Source of the DNA: JBBEAM01 sp040882845 | GTDB lineage: Bacteria > Pseudomonadota > Alphaproteobacteria > Kiloniellales > DSM-21159 | Assembly (NCBI GenBank): GCA_040882845.1 | Contig: JBBEAM010000003.1 | Location: 1 to 64,000 of the forward strand | Direction: 5' to 3' | DNA: 64,000 nt | In this document: in pieces, positions 8,484-15,420 of the stretch | Layout: each line of letters begins with the position of its first letter | Position numbering within the stretch: position 1 is the stretch's first letter | Position numbers and translations under genes: made by a program | Notes under the pieces: model-generated | What the model was told of the DNA's origin: nothing | Databases searched by the model: none | What the model saw: only the letters and a program-made list of their open reading frames with translations

Positions 8484-9511
8484 CCCAGGCGCGGCAAATC
8501 TGTCTGGCCGGCCGGCCGGAGGGCGGCGCGGTCCAGCCCGAGCATTTTTCGCTGTGCGAACGAGAATTGCCGCCGCTTGAAGATGGGCAGGTCGCTGTCG
8601 AGGTGTCGCATTTCGCACTGGACCCCTTCGTCCGCGGGTTAATGGATGAGCGGTCTTCGTCGGGAGACGCGATGGGGGGATTCACCACCGCAATGGCCCT
8701 GGGCGATGTCATTCGGAGCGAAGGCGTGGGGCAGGTAGCCGCCAGCCGTGCCCCGCATCTACGCGAAGGAGACAGGGTCACTGGCCACTTCGGCTGGACC
8801 GACCACGTCGTGATCGATGCCAAGTCTGTGCGGCCGGTCCGTTCAGACGTCGATCCGACCTGGCATCTTGCCGCGCTCGGCATCTCGGGGAAGACCGCGT
8901 ACTTCGGGCTGATGGCGGCGCACCCCTCTCCGGGCCAAACCGTCTTGATATCTTCCGCCGCCGGCGCGATCGGATCTCTCTGCGGTCAAATCGCGCGTCT
9001 GAAGGGTTTGGATCCCGTAGGTCTCGCCGGTGGTTTGGAGAAATGCGAATGGCTGACCGATAGCTGCGGGTATAGCGCTGCGCTCGACTATCGCAGGAAG
9101 AGTTTCGAGGCGCTCTCGGCGGAGCTAGCGGAACTTCGTCCGGACGGAATCGACGTCTTCTATGACAATGTTGGCGGCGCGATTCTGGATGCCGCAATCC
9201 GTTGCATGGCGCCCAAGGGGCGCGTCGTCATCTGCGGAACGATCAGCCAGTACGCCCACAAGGGCGAAGAGGAGCTGGCACCTCGTTGGAACCGGCGCGT
9301 CCTGTCGATGGGCCTGACGATTCGCGGCTTCAATGTTTTGGAATCAGCCGAGCGAACGGACGACTTCGAGGAAGAGATGCATGCTTGGCTTGTGAATGGC
9401 GGCATCAGGCAGAACATTCACGTCTTCGAAGGATTGGCCGCCGCTCCGGATGCCCTGATCTCGTTATTGTCCGGGAGCTACCGCGGCAAGGTTCTAGTCC
9501 AGGTGGCCTGA
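8480..9511 (+). CDS. Zinc-independent NADP-dependent oxidoreductase (PTGR/CurA-like MDR)
   Basis: 343 residues of the medium-chain dehydrogenase/reductase superfamily. It has no structural zinc cysteine cluster. SSAAGAIGSLCGQIARLKG is the nucleotide-binding turn, and YDNVGGAILDAAIRCM and RVVICGTISQY are characteristic of the prostaglandin/leukotriene B4 reductase group, which reduces alpha,beta-unsaturated carbonyls with NADPH. ATG 8480 is chosen because it forms an ATGA overlap with the stop of the hydrolase gene; a longer frame from 8333 would lie inside that gene. It may clear a reactive enal made by the phospholyase route; that is inference. Confidence 0.87.
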   Translation: MTQARQICLAGRPEGGAVQPEHFSLCERELPPLEDGQVAVEVSHFALDPFVRGLMDERSSSGDAMGGFTTAMALGDVIRSEGVGQVAASRAPHLREGDRVTGHFGWTDHVVIDAKSVRPVRSDVDPTWHLAALGISGKTAYFGLMAAHPSPGQTVLISSAAGAIGSLCGQIARLKGLDPVGLAGGLEKCEWLTDSCGYSAALDYRRKSFEALSAELAELRPDGIDVFYDNVGGAILDAAIRCMAPKGRVVICGTISQYAHKGEEELAPRWNRRVLSMGLTIRGFNVLESAERTDDFEEEMHAWLVNGGIRQNIHVFEGLAAAPDALISLLSGSYRGKVLVQVA

Positions 9512-9563
9512 CCTTTCAGTTCACGCCCTTCGCAAACTTCTAAGAGCAGAAAATACGATTCCC

Positions 9564-10607
9564 ATGATGTCGGACCGGACCGCAAAGCCTCGAAGTTGCC
9601 CCTCCTTTCCACCCCCGCCGGCGATCACGGTAGAAGAGGCGAGCGCCGTCACGCGCAGCGCTTTCGGTTTTGATTCCGTCGCGACGCCTTTGGATGGCGA
9701 GCAGGACCGCAACTTCCAGCTCGTAGACGGTGAAGGCCGACATTTCATCTTGAAGCTGAGCAATGCTTCCGATCGCGGAATGATCGAGCTGCAGAACGCC
9801 GCCTTGGACCACGTTGCCGCGGCAGATCCCGATTGCATCGTGCCGCGTGTGGTTCGTGCCGAGAACGGCCAGGCATTTATCCGTGTCGAACATGACGATG
9901 GTTCCGTCTGTTTCGCTAGAATTCTTACCTTCGTGCATGGCAGGGCAATCGGCGAACTAAGCCTTGGCCCGGTACAGTTCGAGCGTATCGGCGAATCGAT
10001 CGCGCGGCTCGACTTGGCCCTCTCCAGATTCAAGCACGGAGCAGAGAGAGCTGCGATGATCTGGGACATTCGCAAAGCCCCCGATGCGCGGCCGCTTCTA
10101 CGCTATGTAAAGGATTCCGAAGACCGCGATCGCGCGACGCGGATACTCGACGCTTTTGAACAACGGATGGAAGGCCTATCGGCACAACGCGCACAGTTTG
10201 TTCACCATGACCTGAATCCGAGCAACGTCATTGCTCTTTCAGCGACCCAGGCGCCAAGCTATGGATTCATCGACTTCGGTGACATAGAACATGCGCCGCT
10301 AATCAGCGAGCTAGCCATCGCGGCAGCTTACAACGTGGCGGTAGAAGGCCACCCTCTCTCCGCAATACGCGCGATCTTGACGGGCTATGCTTCGGTCACG
10401 CCGCTAGTGGAGGAAGAAATCGAGCTCATTTTCACGCTCATCTCCGTTCGGCTCGTTCAATCGCTGGCCATTAGCCATTGGCGCGCGCAGGTCACGCCGA
10501 AGAACAGCGCCTATCTCTTGCGCTACGGAAACAAGGCAAGCAGCGATCTTGCGCGGCTTGCTACCTTATCCGATGAAGATGCACGAACCTACTTGAGCGA
10601 CCATTGA
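9564..10607 (+). CDS. APH-family phosphotransferase, hydroxylysine-kinase-like
   Basis: 347 residues with the aminoglycoside phosphotransferase/choline kinase fold. ATP lysine Lys64 is in FILKLSN, the catalytic loop is HHDLNPSN (His215, Asp216, Asn221), and the metal motif is IDFGD (Asp237). The overall pattern (start ITVEEASAVTRSAFGF, RILTFVHGRAIGEL, SRFKHGAERAAMIWDIR, VTPLVEEEIELIFTLISVRL) resembles the hydroxylysine kinase (HYKK/AGPHD1) group as I recall it. That enzyme phosphorylates 5-hydroxylysine. The class III PLP enzyme at the other end of the cluster would then eliminate phosphate. It is the last gene of the rightward operon, 52 bp after the oxidoreductase. No strong Shine-Dalgarno; ATG 9567 is equally possible. 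Confidence 0.8.
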   Translation: MMSDRTAKPRSCPSFPPPPAITVEEASAVTRSAFGFDSVATPLDGEQDRNFQLVDGEGRHFILKLSNASDRGMIELQNAALDHVAAADPDCIVPRVVRAENGQAFIRVEHDDGSVCFARILTFVHGRAIGELSLGPVQFERIGESIARLDLALSRFKHGAERAAMIWDIRKAPDARPLLRYVKDSEDRDRATRILDAFEQRMEGLSAQRAQFVHHDLNPSNVIALSATQAPSYGFIDFGDIEHAPLISELAIAAAYNVAVEGHPLSAIRAILTGYASVTPLVEEEIELIFTLISVRLVQSLAISHWRAQVTPKNSAYLLRYGNKASSDLARLATLSDEDARTYLSDH

Positions 10608-10706
10608 TTGATAGCGCGTCTTACCATTGCCGCGGCATTACTGGCTGCCTGGTGGCAAGGAGGGCAATAGCGCCTAGGGCGAAATGGTGGCGAATTCCCT
10701 TGGGGA

Positions 10707-10819
10707 TTTCCGGGCCTTTCAGGCCTAGGGGAGACACGCGGCGTGGTCTTGAGACCGCACAAAGGGTGCCGAAACGGCGCCGCGTCTCTCTTGGCCGATT
10801 TCGCGGCCATGCTTTTTGG
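10707..10819 (+). repeat. Structured ~110-bp repeat, right copy
   Basis: Right-hand copy of the element at 228-337, same orientation, with scattered substitutions and a few indels. Left arm GGAGACACGCGGCG and right arm CGCCGCGTCTC are nearly complementary, and GGCCT-TTC-AGGCC is kept. The surrounding intergenic stretch 10608-10960 (353 bp) holds no gene that I can support; small ORFs crossing the repeat on both strands look like by-products of it. Together the copies bracket a 10.4-kb segment that contains the whole catabolic cluster. Confidence 0.8.
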
Positions 10820-10960
10820 GTTTGTGGTTGAGAGCTCGGGTCTTGACGAGCCCGGGAACCCGCATAGGCGTGGTGGTTTTGAGCGCCCCGGTACGCTGCC
10901 GACATCGCGCGCGAAGCGGAGATGCCGCAACTTGGGGCGCGGCGAGGATGCATCGAGAGG

Positions 10961-12547
10961 CTAGGGTGGAAGCCCTGCCTTTCGCAAGCCCTCAAGGTAG
11001 AGGGCGACTTGCGCATGGTCTCGGAGGTAGAAGAGGCGCTTGCGTGCGGTCGCGCAGGTGAAGCCGCGGTTCTGCTCCAGCAGATCCAAGGTCGCTTCCT
11101 TCGCTTCATCGTGGTGGCCCAAGTGCCCGAGAGCGGATACCCGGTGGGAGTATGGCCAGAAATGGCAGTTGGGCACATGCGTCGCGCGCGATGCCCAGTC
11201 CAACGACTCGTCGAACTCACCGGCGAAGAGGTGCGCCAATGCGCGATATGCGTAGAACGCCCAGCGCTGGGGGTCGTGCCGACTCAAATCGATGGCTCTC
11301 TGGAAGTGCGGGAAGCATTCTTCGAAGCGCCCCTCGTATGCCAGGGAATCGCCAATGCCGCAGTGGGCGATAGCCAGTGCCGGGTTCATGTCCACGGAGT
11401 ATCTCAACTCTTCCAGGGCGCTTGCGTAGCGTTTGCGGGCAAGCAGGACGCGGCCATAGACGAAGCGAATAAGTGCGTCTTGATCGTCTCGTTCGATGCC
11501 TTCGTGCGCTATTACCTGGGCCTCTTTCAAGAGCGCCTGGTCGGGCTCGGCATCGAAGTAGAGCATGCTGAGAACGATAGCATAGGCCAGCAAGGCATGG
11601 CCCTGGGCCAGCTCTGGATCGTATTCGACCGCGAGACGGAGCAACCGTTGGGCCTCGCGGTTATCCTGAGGAGTAGCCTTGTAGAGATGTTTGTTGCCGA
11701 GATGAAAGAGGTCCCAGGCGCGGAAGTTGCGGCTGTTGCGGCTAGCCACGCGCCGGCGTTCCTCGGTTCCGATCTGCGGTTCGAGATGTGAGGCGATCAT
11801 CCCAGTAATATCGTCCTGGACGTCGAACACCTCTTCCAAGGGGATGTCATAGCTTTCAGCCCACAGAACGCGGGCGCTGACGCTGTCCACGAGATGAGCT
11901 GTTACGCGGAGCCGCTGGGATAGCTTGTGCAGGCTCCCTTCGACCACGTAGCCCGCGCCGAGCGCTATGCCGACCCGTTGAAGTTTTTCGTCGCGATCCT
12001 TGAATGCGAAGGCGGAGTTGCGGGCAACGACGAGAAGCCAGCGATGCTTGGTCAGGGCCGTTGTGACGTCCTCGGTCATGCCATCGGCATAGTGTTCCCA
12101 CTCGGGGTTGCCGCTGAGATTTCTGAAGGGCAGGACCGCGACGACAGGGCGCCCGCCCTGGTCGAACTCCGGCACGGACGGACTTTCGACAGACTTCGCC
12201 AGCCGGTCCGCGGTGGCTGCCGCCGCCCGCCCGCCGTCCTCCACCTTCACCTCGCTGACGAAGCGGAAGCCCTTGCGCGGGAGAGTGCGAATCAGGCTCT
12301 GCTTGCGCCCGCTATCGCCCAGGGCGCTGCGCGCCGCATTGATGCTACTGCGCAGTGCCGACTCCGAGACGATGCGGCCCTGCCAGACGCTATCAAAGAG
12401 CTCGTCTCGACCGATCACCCGATCGCGGTTCTCGATGAGATAAATGATCAGGTCGAGGACCTGCGGCTCGACATGGAGGCTTGCATCGTCGCGTTGTAGC
12501 TCGCGCAGGCTGACGTCCAGCCGGCATCTCCCGAAGAGGTAACGCAT
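10961..12547 (-). CDS. Winged-helix regulator with TolB-like domain and TPR repeats
   Basis: 528 residues. An OmpR/CadC-type winged helix covers about 1-100 (DELFDSVWQGRIVSESALRSSINAARSALGD). A TolB/FlgO-like domain follows (VAVLPFRNLSGNPEWEHYADGMTEDV, about 135-260), then TPR-like helical repeats to the C-terminus (for example PQRWAFYAYRALAHLFAGEFDESLDWA). No membrane segment is evident, unlike CadC. This architecture is common in alphaproteobacteria, often annotated as adenylate-cyclase-like, but no cyclase domain is present. ATG 12547 begins exactly at the wHTH (MRYLFGRCRLD); an upstream in-frame start at 12598 adds 17 unconvincing residues. It lies just outside the right repeat, divergent from 12754. 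Confidence 0.82.
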   Translation of the reverse strand: MRYLFGRCRLDVSLRELQRDDASLHVEPQVLDLIIYLIENRDRVIGRDELFDSVWQGRIVSESALRSSINAARSALGDSGRKQSLIRTLPRKGFRFVSEVKVEDGGRAAAATADRLAKSVESPSVPEFDQGGRPVVAVLPFRNLSGNPEWEHYADGMTEDVTTALTKHRWLLVVARNSAFAFKDRDEKLQRVGIALGAGYVVEGSLHKLSQRLRVTAHLVDSVSARVLWAESYDIPLEEVFDVQDDITGMIASHLEPQIGTEERRRVASRNSRNFRAWDLFHLGNKHLYKATPQDNREAQRLLRLAVEYDPELAQGHALLAYAIVLSMLYFDAEPDQALLKEAQVIAHEGIERDDQDALIRFVYGRVLLARKRYASALEELRYSVDMNPALAIAHCGIGDSLAYEGRFEECFPHFQRAIDLSRHDPQRWAFYAYRALAHLFAGEFDESLDWASRATHVPNCHFWPYSHRVSALGHLGHHDEAKEATLDLLEQNRGFTCATARKRLFYLRDHAQVALYLEGLRKAGLPP

Positions 12548-12753
12548 CTCGGAACTCGTCTCGCAGTGGCGTTTCGGCCGCGAACTTAGCAAAATCAATG
12601 AACTCTGGCGATTTCACCACGGTTCCCCCAACGACATGCACGGCGCAATCTGGGAAGATTGGGTGAGTTCACGCGGCATAGGCGCCTCCAGATTTGTGAG
12701 GCTGAAGGCCTCTGCAACGCCTGGATGGAGCGCGCGTAGAAGCGAGCGAGGGC

Positions 12754-13158
12754 ATGAACTTTCCAAAGCGCAGACTGAATTCTCTCGAGTGGGCCGGACT
12801 CCTGTCCGTAGGGCTCGCTGTCCTCGCGTGCTACGGGACATCCCTTGTGATTATAGGGCTTTCGCTCCTGGGCGTTACGCTCGTGATTGACGAGGGTGTT
12901 TGGGCCGCGTCCATCGCCTTTCTCACCTTTCTCGCCTTCCTGGGCATCGCAGCCGGTTACTTCCATCATCGCAGGGCTGCGCCGGTGGCCTTGGCCACTA
13001 TCGGGGCCGCAGCGGTGATCTGGTCGATGTTCGGCGTCTATGACTGGATCGTGGAACTGGGCGGGCTAGGCACGCTCGTCATCGCCGCTGGCTGGGACTG
13101 GCGGCTAAAGAAATCGCATTGCAAACGGGAGATGGAAGATGCCGGGAAACAACTCTGA
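12754..13158 (+). CDS. Small integral membrane protein, MerC-like length
   Basis: 134 residues with four predicted hydrophobic stretches (about 14-32, 35-52, 57-75 and 85-105) and a short basic C-terminal tail (DWRLKKSHCKREME). I do not recognise a specific family; size and topology recall MerC-domain proteins, but no paired cysteine motif is visible in the membrane segments. Its 3' end overlaps the DsrE gene by 20 bases, so the two are probably translationally coupled and act together. Function unknown. Confidence 0.7.
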   Translation: MNFPKRRLNSLEWAGLLSVGLAVLACYGTSLVIIGLSLLGVTLVIDEGVWAASIAFLTFLAFLGIAAGYFHHRRAAPVALATIGAAAVIWSMFGVYDWIVELGGLGTLVIAAGWDWRLKKSHCKREMEDAGKQL

Positions 13159-13519
13159 TTCCAGCGACGAGCTTGTCGTCGTTATGACCCACGGTCCCGA
13201 GGAGGAACAGTCCTCGGTGGCTTTCACGATCGCCAACGGCGGCATGACAGCGGGTTTCGAAGTATCGGTCTTTCTGACCAGCTCGGCCGTGGACATCGTG
13301 CGGCGCAAGGCGGCCGACTTGGCGCATGCGCAGCCGCTCGACCCTCTGGCCAGTCTGGTCGAGGACTTCCTGCAGCGGGGTGGCACGTTGTGGGCTTGCT
13401 CTCCCTGCGTCAAGGCGCGCGGCTATGACGAGCAGGATCTCATCGACGGCGTCGTCGTGACCGGCGCCAGCCCGATGCATGAGCGCATCAAAGCGGGCGC
13501 GGCGACGCTCAGCTTCTGA
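13139..13519 (+). CDS. DsrE/DsrF-like family protein
   Basis: 126 residues. VVVMTHGPEEEQSSVAFTIA followed by a FEVSVFLTSSAVDIVRR strand-helix is the DsrE fold. Cysteines are in the TLWACSPCVKARGY segment, at the place where DsrE-like proteins carry their active cysteine, and form a CxxC. Such proteins take part in sulfur relay or act as small peroxide/metal-related accessory proteins. The gene overlaps the membrane protein gene and precedes a methyltransferase by 54 bp. A role in handling a sulfur or thiol compound is inference. Confidence 0.82.
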   Translation: MPGNNSDSSDELVVVMTHGPEEEQSSVAFTIANGGMTAGFEVSVFLTSSAVDIVRRKAADLAHAQPLDPLASLVEDFLQRGGTLWACSPCVKARGYDEQDLIDGVVVTGASPMHERIKAGAATLSF

Positions 13520-13573
13520 GCCAGCTGTGCTGCAGCCATCGAACGAAACCCTCACGAAGAGAAGGAGACGACC

Positions 13574-14446
13574 ATGACGGAGGCATCGCCCCAGACAGAA
13601 GGCAACCAGTACGTGGATTTCTGGAACGAAATCCTGGTGCCGAAGTTCATACGCTGGAAGCACATCCTGGTCGACGGTCTGACCCATCACAGCGCCCAGG
13701 TCTTCCCGAAACTGCCGGTGAAGGAAGGCGACCGGGCAGTCGATGTCGGCTGCGGCTTCGGCGATACGGCGATCGAACTCGCCCGGCGTGTCGGCCCTGA
13801 CGGCTCGGTGCTCGGCATCGACTGCTGCGAGGCCTTTCTCGAGTATGGACGCCGGGATGCGCGCGCCGCTGGTATTGAGAATGTCGCCTTCATCGAAGCC
13901 GACGTGCAGAGCTATCCCTTCGAGCCTGAGTTCGATTTCTGCTATTCCCGATTCGGCACGCAGTTCTTCGAGAATCCGGTGGCGGCGCTTCGCAACATGC
14001 GTCGCGCCCTGAAACCGGAGGGGACGATGACGATGATCGTCTGGCGCGACATCGCCGACAATCCCTGGTTAGGTCTTCCGAAGTCGATCATCATCGACTA
14101 CCTGCCGCCGCCGGGCGACGATGCCCGCTCGTGCGGGCCGGGGCCATTCTCCATGGCCGACTCCGACACCGTCACCAAGCAGCTGGAAATCGCCGGTTAC
14201 TCGGAGATCGAGTTCGAGCGCATCGACGCGCCGCTTCTGGTCGGGAGGACGCCCGACGAAGCGGTTGAGTTCCAGCTGGCGATCGGCCCCGCCGGAGAGG
14301 TCTATCGCGAAGCGGGCGAACTCGCCGAACGGCGGCACGAGGAAATCGTTGCCGCCCTGAAATCGGAGTTGGCGCGCCATGAAACCTCTGAAGGAATTGC
14401 CCTGCCATCGAGCTCGTGGAAGGTGACCGCGCGGAACCTGGCCTGA
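13574..14446 (+). CDS. Class I SAM-dependent methyltransferase
   Basis: 290 residues. Motif I VDVGCGFGDTAIELA is near 57, the acidic residue follows in SVLGIDCCEAFL, and FIEADVQSYPFEPEFDFCYSRFG covers motifs II and III. The fold is the UbiE/SmtA type. The start is supported by GAAGGAGACGACC just ahead of ATG 13574. It completes the membrane protein-DsrE-methyltransferase set. The C-terminal third (EYAV-type helices after DAPLLVGRTPDEAVEFQL) is that of general small-molecule methyltransferases. Substrate unknown. Confidence 0.85.
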   Translation: MTEASPQTEGNQYVDFWNEILVPKFIRWKHILVDGLTHHSAQVFPKLPVKEGDRAVDVGCGFGDTAIELARRVGPDGSVLGIDCCEAFLEYGRRDARAAGIENVAFIEADVQSYPFEPEFDFCYSRFGTQFFENPVAALRNMRRALKPEGTMTMIVWRDIADNPWLGLPKSIIIDYLPPPGDDARSCGPGPFSMADSDTVTKQLEIAGYSEIEFERIDAPLLVGRTPDEAVEFQLAIGPAGEVYREAGELAERRHEEIVAALKSELARHETSEGIALPSSSWKVTARNLA

Positions 14447-14644
14447 AGGGGATAGAAGCAAAACGCGTGAAGCCAATGCGCGGCGCGGTCCCCTCGAAAG
14501 CTTCCGAGACATTCAGGCTGCTTGAGTCCGGCGAAGGCCTGTAGGCCGGGTCGAGAGCGGGAATCTCGCTGTGCGCGCGCCTGAAAGGTCGCTTCCGCAG
14601 AGCGACCGGGTTAGCTTGGCGGGCCAAGCCTGCGTGGATAGAGA

Positions 14645-15388
14645 ATGACCAGAATTGCCATCGTCACGCCATACTACAAGGAACCCAAGACCGAGCTGGA
14701 GCGTTGCCTGGCGAGCGTCGCCCGGCAGAGCCTTTCCGCCGATCACATCCTGATTGCCGACGGCCATCCCCAGACCTGGCTTGAGGCGCTGCCGCTGCGG
14801 CATCTGGCGCTCGACCGCAACCACGCGAACTTCGGCAACACGCCGCGGGCCGTCGGCGCCCTGCTGGCGATCGGCGAAGGCTACGACGCGGTCGGCTTTC
14901 TCGACGCCGACAACTGGCTTGAGCCGGACCATCTGGAGCACTGCCTGGAGGCCGCCGAGGAGAGCGGCGCGCCTCAGGAGATCGATTACGTCCTGGCCAA
15001 GCGGACCCTGCGGCGGCCCGATGGACAGGCGCTCGCCATTTCGGCGGACGCGGCATATTTCAAAGCCGACACCAACTGCTTGCTGTTCTTCCCTGGGGCC
15101 TATCACCTCCTGCCGATCTGGGGAACCATGCCGGCCGAGGTCGCGCCGATCGGAGATCGCATGCTCTACCGCGCGATCCAGGCGGCGAAGCTGCGGGTGG
15201 CGGAAACCCAACGAGAAACGGTCAACTATGTGACCGACTATGCCGGGGCCTATCTGATGGCGGGAGAGTCCCCGCCGGCGGATGCCAAGGGAATCGATTT
15301 CGAGGGAATTGTGCGCTGGATGAATGGGCTCGGCCGCCGCGAACGCGAGATCGCCGAGCGCTGCTCCGGTGCCCCCTTCACCAAGTGA
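14645..15388 (+). CDS. Family 2 glycosyltransferase-like protein
   Basis: 247 residues of the GT-A fold. RIAIVTPYYKEP starts the nucleotide-binding domain, and AVGFLDADNWLEPDHL carries the DxD metal/nucleotide-sugar motif at about 88-92. A cytoplasmic soluble enzyme with no membrane segment; it probably transfers a sugar to a surface glycan or small molecule. The 198 bp upstream contains a GGTCGCT/AGCGACC hairpin (14587-14607). The next gene is convergent, 32 bp away. Acceptor and donor cannot be predicted. Confidence 0.82.
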   Translation: MTRIAIVTPYYKEPKTELERCLASVARQSLSADHILIADGHPQTWLEALPLRHLALDRNHANFGNTPRAVGALLAIGEGYDAVGFLDADNWLEPDHLEHCLEAAEESGAPQEIDYVLAKRTLRRPDGQALAISADAAYFKADTNCLLFFPGAYHLLPIWGTMPAEVAPIGDRMLYRAIQAAKLRVAETQRETVNYVTDYAGAYLMAGESPPADAKGIDFEGIVRWMNGLGRREREIAERCSGAPFTK

Positions 15389-15420
15389 CCGATGCACGCA
15401 GGTGAGCGATCTATTGCGAC

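Noticed and set aside
14587..14607. GGTCGCT/AGCGACC hairpin before the GT2 gene as a terminator or riboswitch
   Set aside because: Only a 7-bp stem, no T run and no recognisable aptamer.
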